Assembly (NCBI GenBank): GCA_965226245.1
Contig: CBDDCL010000015.1
Span: 7,054,847-7,118,846, forward strand
DNA length: 64,000 bases
Origin: CBDCYS01 sp965226245
GTDB lineage: Bacteria; Acidobacteriota; Terriglobia; Bryobacterales; UBA6623
Reading direction: 5' to 3'
The number at the start of each line of letters is the position of its first letter. The first letter of the stretch is position 1. A program made the translations under genes and the position numbers. Positions 1 to 8,807 of this stretch are shown here, piece by piece. Under the pieces are notes generated by a model. It searched no databases, was not told the origin of the DNA, and saw nothing but the letters and a program-made list of their open reading frames with translations.

Positions 1-1
1 C

Positions 2-61
2 GGCGAGGACTACTCGGGCTTCCGGCTCGCCATCGATTGGCTCAAGAACTGGTTCCGCTAG
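2..61 (+). CDS. C-terminal end of an unidentified protein (cut by window edge)
   Basis: Only 19 codons and a TAG stop lie in the window. The residues end in ...LAIDWLKNWFR. This is too little to name a family. A GC-rich stretch follows the stop. Confidence 0.4.
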   Translation, partial: GEDYSGFRLAIDWLKNWFR

Positions 62-249
62 AACCCCGGGGGGTCCCCGCCGACCGACTAGCCACGCAGC
101 GGACGTTTGGACCCGGTTGGACCCAGCTCGTCTGTGACCACTCCGTAAGTTGTTGATTCTACGTCAGGGCGGGAAATGGCTGCGAGATTTCCACAGGCCG
201 GGGCGGGGGGCGGACTGAGTCACACCCCCGTTCAATCCGGCACCGCCGG

Positions 250-549
250 TTGGCCCAACTCACTTGCGTTCGGGGCTCTGAATCTACGCCGCAATTGCGC
301 GGCGAAAAGGGCGATCCGCGGGAGTGGATCGTAGTTCACCACGACCCTCGGCCGGGCTGGAGCAAGGAAGCCTACACCAAGCTGGACCGATTCGCGCGCA
401 ACCAAAGATACAAACTCTACGATGACGGCAGGCTTTTTGACTTACCCAACGACGTGCTCGAAGAACACCCAATCTTGCCCGCCCAAGAAACCGCGGAAGC
501 CAAGCAAGCACGCGGCCGCCTACAAAAAGTTCTCGATACTCTGGTGTGA
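250..549 (+). pseudogene. Sulfatase C-terminal fragment
   Basis: The 99-codon frame matches the C-terminal end of secreted arylsulfatase-type proteins. It carries QLRGEKGDPREW, then HDPRPGW, then FARNQRYKLYDDGRLFD, which in this family forms the last beta strands before the end of the protein. The catalytic half (C/S-x-P-x-R nucleophile, metal-binding aspartates) is absent. Upstream of about position 283 the sequence no longer looks like a sulfatase, so the TTG start at 250 is probably accidental and the gene has lost its 5' part. A second, larger sulfatase fragment lies at 40575-41288. The family call is from remembered conserved motifs; a profile search would settle it. Confidence 0.72.
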
Positions 550-686
550 ACAGCCCAGCAGCCCGGTTTGCCGTTTCGGCCGCTTCCTATTCGCTGGGAT
601 TCACCTGCAACTTTGTCTACAATAGGCGGTTGCCCGCGGCTCGCTTGCCGCGGACGGCCGTTCCTCAAAGCAACATCGGAGAAAGT

Positions 687-1439
687 ATGAAACTCAAAGA
701 CCAAGTCGCGATCGTCACCGGAGCCGGTACAGGGATGGGCCGGGCCATCGCCGAACGATTTGCCGCCGAGGGGGCCAAGGTTCTGGTGAATTACCGGGCC
801 TCGAAAGACGCGGCTGAGGAAGTCGTTGCCGGGATCAAGGAAAAGGGCGGTGAAGCGGAAACCTGTCAGGCAAACGTCGCGGTCGACGCCGAAGCCCGCC
901 AGATGGCCGCCGACGCCGAACAGCGCTGGGGAAGGCTTGACGTGCTGGTCAACAACGCCGGCTGGAGCAAGGTCACGCCCCACCACCAACTCGAAGACTT
1001 GACCGACGAGATATGGGATCGCACGCTAAACACCAACCTGCGCGGCGCCTTCTATGCCACCCGCGCGGCCGTGCCGCTCATGCGCAAATCCGGCGGGGGC
1101 TCGGTCATCAACAACACGTCGGCCTCCGCTTGGCACGCGGCGGGAAGCTCGATCGTCTATTCGGCTTCGAAAGCCGCCTTGGTGAACATGACCAAATCAC
1201 TGGCCCGCGTGCTGGCTCCCGAGATTCGCGTCAACGCCATCGCGCCGGGGCTGGTCCGCACACGCTTCGCGGGCTGGCCTCAGTCGGTATTTGACGAAGG
1301 TCCCAAGCACACGCCCCTGCAGAGAATCGCGACGGCTGAAGAAGTGGCCGCCGTGGTGCTGTTTTTGGCCGCCGACGCCACGGCCATCACGGCCGAGACG
1401 ATTCTTATCGATGGCGGCAAGACGCAGTTGGGCCGCTAA
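687..1439 (+). CDS. Short-chain dehydrogenase/reductase (3-oxoacyl-ACP reductase type)
   Basis: A 250-residue classical SDR, the usual family length. It shows the nucleotide-binding TGAGTGMG loop near residue 13, NNAG near 88, the catalytic serine in NNTSAS, and YSASK for the Tyr-x-x-x-Lys pair. The likely role is NAD(P)H-dependent reduction of a keto group or oxidation of an alcohol in the cytoplasm; the substrate cannot be told. The frame is open upstream to 546, but ATG 687 is chosen because GGAGA sits just before it and the preceding 47 residues do not resemble an SDR. It is convergent with the aldolase gene downstream, so it is not in the same transcript. Confidence 0.9.
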   Translation: MKLKDQVAIVTGAGTGMGRAIAERFAAEGAKVLVNYRASKDAAEEVVAGIKEKGGEAETCQANVAVDAEARQMAADAEQRWGRLDVLVNNAGWSKVTPHHQLEDLTDEIWDRTLNTNLRGAFYATRAAVPLMRKSGGGSVINNTSASAWHAAGSSIVYSASKAALVNMTKSLARVLAPEIRVNAIAPGLVRTRFAGWPQSVFDEGPKHTPLQRIATAEEVAAVVLFLAADATAITAETILIDGGKTQLGR

Positions 1440-1454
1440 CAGAGCCCCGAGCGC

Positions 1455-1486
1455 AAGCGAGTGGGTCAGCAAGCGAGTGGGTCAGC
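1455..1486. repeat. Two tandem copies of a 16-bp unit
   Basis: AAGCGAGTGGGTCAGC occurs twice in direct succession in the gap between two convergent genes. The preceding GAGCCCCGAGCG resembles the left edge of the roughly 95-bp repeat found at 14967, 16293, 25468 and 57259, so this may be a degenerate member of that family. Confidence 0.6.
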
Positions 1487-1529
1487 GCAAGCAGGAAGCG
1501 CTTCGAACCCGGCCGGACAGAACTGCGAC

Positions 1530-2606
1530 TCAACGGCTGGAAACCGCTTTTGGTTGCTCTTCAGGAGTTTCTTCCTGCTCTAGTTGGGGCTTCTGGCGGC
1601 CTTTCAGCAGGTCGAGCGCCACGTCGACAATCATGTCCTCCTGGCCCCCGACCATCTTTCGTTCGCCCAGCTCGACCAATATTTCGCGGGTATCGATTCC
1701 GTAACGTTTCGAAGCCGCCTCGGCATGCCGCAGGAAGCTGGAGTAGACGCCGGCATAGCCAAGCGAAAGAGTCTCGCGGTCCACGCGGACCGGCCGATCC
1801 TGCAGCGGACGAATGAGGTCTTCGGCGGCATCCATGAGAGCAAACAAGTCGCAACCGTGCTGGAGTCCCATGCGGTTAGCCACCGCTATGAAGACCTCAA
1901 TTGGCGCGTTACCGGCCCCGGCCCCCATCCCGGCCAGTGAACCGTCAACGCGCGTCACCCCGTGCTCAATCGCGACCAGAGTGTTGGCTACACCGAGCGA
2001 AAGATTATGGTGGGCGTGCATGCCAGTTTGAGTTGCCGGATCGAGGACTTCGTTGAACGCCTTGAAGCGGTCCGCGACATCATGCATCAAAAGCGCGCCG
2101 GCGGAGTCCACGACGTAGACGCAGTGCGCTCCGTAGGACTCCATCAGCTTCGCCTGCCGCGCCAGCTCCGCGGGCGGCGTCATGTGCGCCATCATCAGGA
2201 AGCCGGCAACGTCCATCCCCAGCCCGCGGGCGTATTCCATGTGTTGCTTGGAGACGTCGGCCTCGGTCGAGTGGGTGGCGATACGAATCGACCGGGCGCC
2301 GGCCTGGTAGGCGTCTTTTACGTCCCCGGCGGTGCCGATCCCAGGCAACAAGAGCGCCGTGACGATCGCATTTTGCACATTGCCGGCAACAGCCTCGATC
2401 CATTCGAGGTCGGAATGCGCTCCGAAGCCGTAGTTGAAACTCGATCCGGAAAGGCCGTCGCCGTGCGAGATCTCGATAGCGTCGACCCCGGCGGAATCCA
2501 GAGCTTTCGAGATCTCGACGACCTGATCGACGCTGTACTGGTGACGGATGGCGTGCATGCCGTCGCGAAGCGTGACGTCTTGGATGTAGAGTTTCGTGCC
2601 GGTCAT
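1530..2606 (-). CDS. mhpE: 4-hydroxy-2-oxovalerate aldolase
   Basis: A 358-residue HMG-CoA-lyase/DRE-TIM aldolase. It opens with QDVTLRDGMHAIRHQ (the D-x-T-L-R-D-G active-site strand) and later has GMHAHHNLSLGVAN, whose histidines bind the divalent metal, and DGSLAGMGAGAGN. It cleaves 4-hydroxy-2-oxovalerate to pyruvate and acetaldehyde at the end of aromatic meta-cleavage pathways, and in this family forms a complex that channels acetaldehyde to the partner dehydrogenase. That partner is encoded immediately upstream (2699-3625) with a 92-base gap. ATG 2606 is chosen because GGGAGG lies about 4 bases before it; the frame runs much further upstream through the neighbour without sense. The C-terminal tail (last about 20 residues) is Glu/Pro-rich and variable. 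BphI is an equivalent name. Confidence 0.92.
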   Translation of the reverse strand: MTGTKLYIQDVTLRDGMHAIRHQYSVDQVVEISKALDSAGVDAIEISHGDGLSGSSFNYGFGAHSDLEWIEAVAGNVQNAIVTALLLPGIGTAGDVKDAYQAGARSIRIATHSTEADVSKQHMEYARGLGMDVAGFLMMAHMTPPAELARQAKLMESYGAHCVYVVDSAGALLMHDVADRFKAFNEVLDPATQTGMHAHHNLSLGVANTLVAIEHGVTRVDGSLAGMGAGAGNAPIEVFIAVANRMGLQHGCDLFALMDAAEDLIRPLQDRPVRVDRETLSLGYAGVYSSFLRHAEAASKRYGIDTREILVELGERKMVGGQEDMIVDVALDLLKGRQKPQLEQEETPEEQPKAVSSR

Positions 2607-2698
2607 GTCGCCTCCCTCGGGCCCCTTATTTCCCTCTCCCCCCGCCTCTCCCCCTGGACGACCCGCCCAGAGAAAGCTGGAGGGCCGCTCCGTTACGG

Positions 2699-3625
2699 TC
2701 ACGGCTCCGTTTTTTGCTGCGCCAGCCGCTCCGCCGTCTTCAACGCCGCCGACGTCATGATGTCCAGATTGCCGGCGTAGGCCGGAAGGTAGTGCGCGGA
2801 TCCTTCGATTTCCAGATAGATCGACGACCGAATGCCGCTGAACCCGTTCATGCCCTCCATTGCCAGCGGATTCTCCGGACCGAAGCGCTCGAACTGCACC
2901 TCTTGCTTGAGCCGGTAACCGGGCACGTAGCGCCGGACCTGATCGACCATTTGATCCACTGAAGCGGAGATGGCCGCTGTGTCCGCCTCCTCGCTCAGGC
3001 AAAAAACCGTGTTGCGCATGATCACCGGAGGATCGGCCGGGTTGAGGACGATGATGGCCTTGCCGCGTCCCGCGCCGCCCACGGTTTCGATTGCCCGGGC
3101 GGTCGTTTGCGTGAACTCGTCGATGTTGGCGCGCGTCCCAGGCCCCGCGGATTTGCTCGCGATCGAGGCGACGATCTCGGCGTAGTGGACATTCGCAACA
3201 CGGTTCACCGCCGCCACCATCGGGATGGTCGCCTGACCGCCGCAACTGACCATGCTGAGATTCGGCGCTCCGAAGTGCTCTTCCATATTCACCACCGGCA
3301 CCACGTAGGGGCCGGCCGCCGCCGGCGTCAGGTCAACGATCTGCTTGCCGTGCCGGCGCAGGACTTCGTCATGGCGCGCGTGCGCTTTCGCCGAGGTCGC
3401 ATCGAAGACGATCTCGATCTCGTCGAAATGCGGCATCTTCACAAGGCCGTCGAGACCCTCGTGAGTTGCCGGGACGCCCATCCGCGCGGCGCGTGCCAAT
3501 CCGTCGGAGTCGGGGTCGATACCAACGAAAGCGCCCACCTCGAGGCTATCGGAAGTTCGCAGCACCTTGATCATCAGGTCCGTCCCGATATTGCCGGAGC
3601 CGATGATGGCGACCTTGGTTGGCAT
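2699..3625 (-). CDS. mhpF: Acetaldehyde dehydrogenase (acetylating)
   Basis: A 308-residue protein of normal family length. It has the N-terminal Rossmann motif VAIIGSGNIGTDL, the catalytic cysteine in MVSCGGQATIPM near residue 129, and a GRGKAIIVLNPADPP segment. It converts acetaldehyde, CoA and NAD+ to acetyl-CoA in the cytoplasm and pairs with the aldolase encoded next on the same strand, so the two probably form one transcript with this gene first. The rest of an aromatic ring-cleavage operon is not present in the window. BphJ is an equivalent name. Upstream is a palindromic repeat cluster that separates it from the helicase gene. Confidence 0.93.
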   Translation of the reverse strand: MPTKVAIIGSGNIGTDLMIKVLRTSDSLEVGAFVGIDPDSDGLARAARMGVPATHEGLDGLVKMPHFDEIEIVFDATSAKAHARHDEVLRRHGKQIVDLTPAAAGPYVVPVVNMEEHFGAPNLSMVSCGGQATIPMVAAVNRVANVHYAEIVASIASKSAGPGTRANIDEFTQTTARAIETVGGAGRGKAIIVLNPADPPVIMRNTVFCLSEEADTAAISASVDQMVDQVRRYVPGYRLKQEVQFERFGPENPLAMEGMNGFSGIRSSIYLEIEGSAHYLPAYAGNLDIMTSAALKTAERLAQQKTEP

Positions 3626-3689
3626 GATTGTCTAGTTTACTCCTTTGGCATGCGGGCCGACGTCGCGGAGCGTGGCAGAAAACTCAAAC

Positions 3690-3869
3690 GGCCGGACAGA
3701 GGCGCGGACGGAAGTCCGCGCTTTCGAGTTCGGTCTTCTTGACGTGGCGCGCGCCTCCCGGCGGGCAGCGCCGGCCTCCGGGCCGACGTGGGGACCGGCT
3801 TCAGCCCCGGTCCTGGTGTGGACGGCAGTCCACGCCACCGCGGACTTCCGTCCGCGGCTCTGTCCGGCC
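3690..3869. repeat. REPIN-like cluster of three palindromes (copy A)
   Basis: GGCCGGACAGAG at 3690-3701 and its exact complement CTCTGTCCGGCC at 3858-3869 bracket the element. Inside are a perfect 8-bp hairpin with GGAA loop (3702-3721), an imperfect one (3816-3836) and a second perfect 8-bp hairpin with TTCC loop (3838-3857). Related paired palindromes ending in ACAGAGCCGCG lie at 9919, 23859 and 60817, always between genes. Confidence 0.8.
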
Positions 3870-3929
3870 ATCTGAAATTTTTGCCCCGTTCTGATAGGTG
3901 TCGCCGCTGACGTCCGTCGGTCCGCCAAC

Positions 3930-6380
3930 TCAACCGCGCGCCAAGCGGCTCAGCAGTCCGCCAACCGCATCGCTGATCCGCTCGGCCGTCAGCGTCTCCG
4001 GCAGGGGGAAGGCAAGGACCGGGCGATTGGTTTCCGGGTCGGTGCGGACCAGATTCGCGACCGCGTGCTTGAGCGGATCAATCCCGGCACTTGGCTGCGC
4101 GCCCGCGGCTGCGCCGTCGCCGCCGTTGACCTGCCCGGTCTTTGCGGGCTGTTGCGACAAAGACTCGAGAAACCGCACGCCCGCTTCCAGCAGATTACCC
4201 GCCGCGGCGGCTAGCTCGGCTTGCGGTGCGGGCCGCGGGCCGCCGGCGACAGCGCCTTGTGGTTCTTCTCCACCGCCCGCGGTCGCGGTGACGCCGGAAG
4301 GCTGGCTCGGTGGTTCAGGCTCCCCGGCTTTCGGTGCCGCAGCAGCGGGTTGCATTGCAGGCTCGGGCCGCCCGGAGCCGTCCGCAAACGTTTCCTTGAT
4401 GACCTGCATCATCGACTTGCGGCCCAGCTTTTCGAAGCTGATTTCGTCGGCCGTCTGGTCGAACAATCCTGAAAACAGCGCCTGCTTCAGTTGCAGCGTC
4501 TTCCACACCCGTTCCTCGATGCTACCCTCGGTCAGCAGATGAATCACCTGAACAGGCCGCGTTTGCCCCAAGCGGTGAACCCTGCCGATGCGCTGCTCCA
4601 AACGGGCCGGGTTCCAGGGAGGCTCGAAATTGATCACCGCCGAAGCGGCCTGAAGATTCAGTCCCACCCCGCCGGCGTCGGTCGAAAGAAACACCTTGCA
4701 ATCGGGGTCTTCGCGAAACCGCTCGAGCAGCCGGCCGCGCTTGCCGCTCGGCACTCCGCCGTGCAGTCTCTCGAAACCGATCTTCAATTTCTTCAGTTCT
4801 TCGCCAGCCAGATGTGTCATGCGCTCGTATTCGCTGAACACAACAACCTTGCGTCCTTCCTCGATCACCAGCTCGCGGATGATCTCCCGGAACTCTTTCA
4901 ACTTCGGAGAGTGGTGCGTCTCTTTGTCGAACAGGAAGGTCGAGTTGCACAGCATCCGCATGTTCTGAATGCAGCAAAGGACGCGCCGCCGGTCCACTTC
5001 CGATAGCCAGCGCTGGCGGTTCCATTTGTGTATCAGTTTGGCCAAGATGTCGCTTTGCTCCCAATAAGGATCGGCCTGCTCTTTCGTCAGAGGCACGCGA
5101 AAGATCTGGTCGGTGCGTTCGGGGAGCTGTGTCAACACCTCTTTGCGCGTACGCCGCAAGAAAATCGGTTCGAGCTGTTGGTGAATGCGTTCGAGCCCGC
5201 GGTAGCCGATGAGCTTGCCCGCGTCGTTTTTGATGACGTGCTCCTGGATAAATTGGAAGGCCGGTCCAAGCCGCCGTCCGTCGATAAACTCGACCACGGA
5301 GTAAAGTTCTTCCAGCTTGTTCTCCAGCGGCGTGCCGGTCAGCACGAAAGCGTAGCGGCTCTTCAACTGTTTGATGCCTCTGGCCGTCTTGGTCTCCCAA
5401 TTGCGAATGCGCTGCGCCTCGTCGAGAATAATCAGATCCGGCTGCAGCTTGTGGATCTCTTCGAGGTCCCTCATGACGAGTTCATAGCTGGTCAAATTGA
5501 AAAAGCAGGGCGCCGCATAGAGGCGCCGGCGTTGCGGCAAACGTCCCTCGATGACCTGGGCGGAGCGATCACAGAATTTCTCAATCTCGGTTTTCCACTG
5601 ATATTTGACCGAGGCCGGCGCGACGACCAGCACCCGGTCGATGCCCTGGCGCCGCTGCAACAACTCCGTCGCCGCGATGGCCTGAATCGTCTTCCCGAGG
5701 CCCATGTCATCCGCCAGCACGACGCGGCCGCGGCAGGCGGCGAATAGCGCTCCCTGCATCTGATACCGGTACAAGGGAACCTTCAGCAGGCGGTCGAGAG
5801 CCAGAGTTCCCTTTTTCAGCTTGCCGAGCTCTCGGCGCTCCAGAGCCATCCCGTCGGATAGCTCGTTTTGGCGGTCGATGAACTCCAGAACGTCGCTGTA
5901 GACAACCGTGGTGTCGTCGGCGCGGCGCAATTCGTCGAGTATCCCGGTGAACCCCGGGTAGTACTTTTCGAGCATGGCTCCCGAAGAATCAAAGTATTTC
6001 CCGCAGAGCGCCTGAAGCTGGGGGCTGGGCTCGTCTGGAAGCTGCAGCTTCACGCTCAACGCCGCGCCATACTCGAGGGCCAGTGAAGCGCGCCGCCGTT
6101 CGTAGCGTTGTTTGGCCAAAGCAGAACGGTGGCGCTTTTGCAGCCGCAACAGCAGCGCCTCGATGTGCTTGCACGTACCCAGCGTGTTCACCGCGAAGTC
6201 GGGACAGGAGCAATAGTTGTCAAACACCCCGGGGCCCCGCATCGCCACGCGGTACTTCTTGCCGCTCGCCGCCTGCACTTCATAATCGCCGTAGGCCCCT
6301 TTGCGGGGCCGCGAAATAACCTTTCGAATAGCATCCGGAGCGCGTTCCCGGCGCACCTGAATCTGTTCTTCGACCAGCAT
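3930..6380 (-). CDS. SWIM-type zinc finger SNF2-family helicase
   Basis: 816 residues. Near residue 58 is a SWIM zinc finger (YCSCPDF...CKHIEALL; C-x-C then C-x-H). The SNF2 ATPase follows: DDMGLGKTIQ is the Walker A lysine motif, DEAQRIRN the DExx box, and LTGTPLEN motif III. The second RecA lobe has VGLNLQAASAVI and the arginine-finger motif QRIGRVHRLGQ. These proteins remodel DNA-protein complexes, for example displacing RNA polymerase (HepA-like); the exact target is unknown. The last about 170 residues are Ala/Pro/Gly-rich low-complexity sequence, not part of the helicase fold. AGGAGG about 7 bases upstream of the start supports ATG 6380. It appears monocistronic. Confidence 0.93.
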   Translation of the reverse strand: MLVEEQIQVRRERAPDAIRKVISRPRKGAYGDYEVQAASGKKYRVAMRGPGVFDNYCSCPDFAVNTLGTCKHIEALLLRLQKRHRSALAKQRYERRRASLALEYGAALSVKLQLPDEPSPQLQALCGKYFDSSGAMLEKYYPGFTGILDELRRADDTTVVYSDVLEFIDRQNELSDGMALERRELGKLKKGTLALDRLLKVPLYRYQMQGALFAACRGRVVLADDMGLGKTIQAIAATELLQRRQGIDRVLVVAPASVKYQWKTEIEKFCDRSAQVIEGRLPQRRRLYAAPCFFNLTSYELVMRDLEEIHKLQPDLIILDEAQRIRNWETKTARGIKQLKSRYAFVLTGTPLENKLEELYSVVEFIDGRRLGPAFQFIQEHVIKNDAGKLIGYRGLERIHQQLEPIFLRRTRKEVLTQLPERTDQIFRVPLTKEQADPYWEQSDILAKLIHKWNRQRWLSEVDRRRVLCCIQNMRMLCNSTFLFDKETHHSPKLKEFREIIRELVIEEGRKVVVFSEYERMTHLAGEELKKLKIGFERLHGGVPSGKRGRLLERFREDPDCKVFLSTDAGGVGLNLQAASAVINFEPPWNPARLEQRIGRVHRLGQTRPVQVIHLLTEGSIEERVWKTLQLKQALFSGLFDQTADEISFEKLGRKSMMQVIKETFADGSGRPEPAMQPAAAAPKAGEPEPPSQPSGVTATAGGGEEPQGAVAGGPRPAPQAELAAAAGNLLEAGVRFLESLSQQPAKTGQVNGGDGAAAGAQPSAGIDPLKHAVANLVRTDPETNRPVLAFPLPETLTAERISDAVGGLLSRLARG

Positions 6381-6548
6381 GGGAGGGTCCTCCTAATGGT
6401 GAGAGCAACGGTCAGAATAGCAGGAAGTTTCCAGTGCCCGACCAGCGGGCGGGAAGCAGCCTTCATCGACGGGCGCGGGGTATTGAAAGAAGAGGGTGTT
6501 TCCAGCAGCTCATCTGGCTCACCGGGTGTCGTCGTTGCTCCCTAGCGG

Positions 6549-6803
6549 CAATGCTGTTCACTTAGAGCCTTCGAGTCGAGGGTCTTTGAGCCGCGAAGCG
6601 GCGCAGGATCGTAGCCAAGGGTGGAGCGAAGCGGAACCCTGGATGCGAATACCATCAAGGGTAAGCCCCGCACGGGGCGTAGGAGCAAACCGGCCCGTTC
6701 GTCTCCGAGGAGAGCAATGTGCGGCGGGCGTTCACCGATGTCCGATACATGATGACCCGCCATGCAATAAAAGGTCCGCGGAACCGCCAAGTGAACGGTA
6801 TTG
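6549..6803. mobile_element. MITE-1 copy 1 (255 bp)
   Basis: Non-autonomous element with terminal inverted repeats (CAATGCTGTTCACTT at the left, its imperfect complement AAGTGAACGGTATTG at the right). It is flanked by perfect 10-bp direct repeats TCCCTAGCGG (6539-6548 and 6804-6813). The interior carries short palindromes shared with the copies at 34830 and 35417: AGCCGCGAAGCGGC, GGAGCGAAGCGGAACCC and AGCCCCGCACGGGGCG. It has no coding capacity. Confidence 0.85.
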
Positions 6804-7009
6804 TCCCTAGCGGCCAAAGAGGGTAGAATAAGGGATCGAGCCAGAAACGTAGTCCAGCGTCCTGTCGCCAACCGTGCCACGCAAGTGGCGTCCTACGAAG
6901 GTTCCCCATTCAAGGGAGAGATTCGCTTGCCGGGGGGTTCGTGTTTGCGGGCTGCGCAAGAAGAAGTGCGATAAGAGGTAAGATAGGTTCTTGACCTTGA
7001 GGAGCGTAT

Positions 7010-8794
7010 ATGAGTACTAGGAACTTCGATTTTGCACTGGCGATTGGCGGAGCAGCCGGACAGGGAATCGCCACGCCAGGCAACATCCTCGCCCGCATGT
7101 TTGTCCGGCGCGGGCTCCACCTGTACGCCTACAACGCCTATCAATCCATCATTCGGGGCGGACACATTTTCCTCACCATCCGCGCAAGCGATCAGGAACT
7201 TGGCGACCACGGCGACAAGCTGGACTTGCTAGTGGCTCTTAACCAGGACACGATGAGCCGTCACCTGGGTCTATTGGGACCCGGTGCGCGGGCGGTTTTC
7301 AACAGCGACACGATCACGCCGGGAGAATCGGCCGAAGGCGTCCAGTTGTGCGGCTTGCCGGTCAAGGAGCTGACCAACAACGATCGCAACAAGCTAGTGC
7401 AGAACACCGTTGCTCTAGGCGCGATGATGCACCTTTGCGGGCTGCAGTTCAAGATCCTCGAAGATGCCCTGACCCTGCAGTTCAAGCGCAAAGGACAGGA
7501 GGTTGTCGACCAGAACGTCGGAGTGGCCCGCGCGGGTTTCGACTATGCCGCCGCCAACTTCGCGGCGTTCCCGGACGCGATTCCGACCGGCGAGAAGCCT
7601 CTGGCCGTCTGGACGGGCAATGAGGCGCTGGCGATGGGCGGCGCGGCGGCGGGTTGCAAGTTCTACTGCGCCTATCCGATGAGTCCGGCAACGGGCGTTC
7701 TGCATTGGATGGCCAAGAATGCCCGCGATTTAGGCATCATGGTTCGCCAGGTGGAGGATGAAATCGGCGTCGCCAACATGGCGATCGGCGCCGCTCATGC
7801 CGGCTGCCGCACCATGTGCGCCACCTCGGGCGGCGGATTTGCTCTCATGACCGAGGCGATCGGCGCGGCTGCCATGATGGAGATCCCGGTGGTCTTCATT
7901 AACGTGCAGCGGGCCGGCCCTTCGACCGGAGTTCCCACCAAGACCGAGCAAGGTGACTTGTGGCAGATGCTGGGCGCCAGCCAAGGCGACTTCCCCCGCC
8001 TGATCGTGGCGCCTTACGACGCCCTCGATGCATTCAATACGATGGCCGAGGCCTTCAACCTGACCGATAAGCTTCAGTGCCCGGCCTTGGTTCTCTCCGA
8101 CCTTCTGATCTCGGAGGGAACCTTCAGCATCGCCCCGGACAAGATCAATATGCAACCCAAGATCGACCGCGGGAAATTGATCCGCGAAGGATCGTCGAAC
8201 GGCAACGGGTACAAGCGATATCTGAGCACCCAAGACGGTGTGGCGCCCCGCGCAATACCAGGTCTCGAAGGATATATACACGTGGTCTCTACGGACGAGC
8301 ACGACGAGGACGGCGTGCTGATCAGTGATGAGTTCACCAATCCTCACAAGCGCCGCGAGATCGTCGAGAGGCGGGCCCGTAAGATGGCCGGCCTCGAAAA
8401 AGAGGTTGCCGCTCCCGAACTCGAGGGGCCCGCGGACGCCGACGTGACGCTGATTGGCTTTGGATCCACCGCTGGCGTGATCCGCGAAGCCTGTGAGCAG
8501 CTGCGGGATCAGGGCGTCAGCGCCAACCACTTGCAGGTCAAATGGATTGTTCCCTTTCACGCTGATGTGATTAGCAGTGTCATCAACAACGCCAAGCGCA
8601 GCATCATCGTGGAAAACAACTACTCGGGTCAGTTCTACCGCTATTTGCGCAGCGAGACCGGGCTCGACGTCGACGGGCACGTCCGCAAATACGACGGCGA
8701 GCCCTTCATGCCGCACCACATCGTCGGCGGCGTGCAAGAGCAGCTTGCGGGCAAGACAACGCACTCGGTGCCCTATCAGGAAATCATGGTTTAA
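7010..8794 (+). CDS. 2-oxoacid:ferredoxin oxidoreductase, fused gamma-alpha subunit
   Basis: 594 residues. The first about 190 form the gamma domain (GGAAGQGI near residue 13, YQSIIRGGHI). The rest is the alpha subunit with CAYPMSPATGVL, the pyrimidine-binding-domain segment QVEDEIGVANMAIGA, and AGPSTGVPTKTEQGDL. Together with the beta subunit directly downstream it oxidatively decarboxylates a 2-oxoacid (2-oxoglutarate or a related acid) with thiamine diphosphate and an Fe-S electron acceptor, forming acyl-CoA. The domain order gamma then alpha is that of the two-subunit KorAB type. GAGGAG 6 bases upstream supports the start. Thirteen bases separate it from the next gene, so the two are co-transcribed. 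Substrate preference cannot be read from sequence alone. Confidence 0.93.
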   Translation: MSTRNFDFALAIGGAAGQGIATPGNILARMFVRRGLHLYAYNAYQSIIRGGHIFLTIRASDQELGDHGDKLDLLVALNQDTMSRHLGLLGPGARAVFNSDTITPGESAEGVQLCGLPVKELTNNDRNKLVQNTVALGAMMHLCGLQFKILEDALTLQFKRKGQEVVDQNVGVARAGFDYAAANFAAFPDAIPTGEKPLAVWTGNEALAMGGAAAGCKFYCAYPMSPATGVLHWMAKNARDLGIMVRQVEDEIGVANMAIGAAHAGCRTMCATSGGGFALMTEAIGAAAMMEIPVVFINVQRAGPSTGVPTKTEQGDLWQMLGASQGDFPRLIVAPYDALDAFNTMAEAFNLTDKLQCPALVLSDLLISEGTFSIAPDKINMQPKIDRGKLIREGSSNGNGYKRYLSTQDGVAPRAIPGLEGYIHVVSTDEHDEDGVLISDEFTNPHKRREIVERRARKMAGLEKEVAAPELEGPADADVTLIGFGSTAGVIREACEQLRDQGVSANHLQVKWIVPFHADVISSVINNAKRSIIVENNYSGQFYRYLRSETGLDVDGHVRKYDGEPFMPHHIVGGVQEQLAGKTTHSVPYQEIMV

Positions 8795-8807
8795 TAAGGA
8801 GAACTTC

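Noticed and set aside
1962..2780. 272-codon plus-strand frame opposite the aldolase
   Set aside because: Antisense shadow; the minus strand carries a recognisable aldolase with its own ribosome-binding site.
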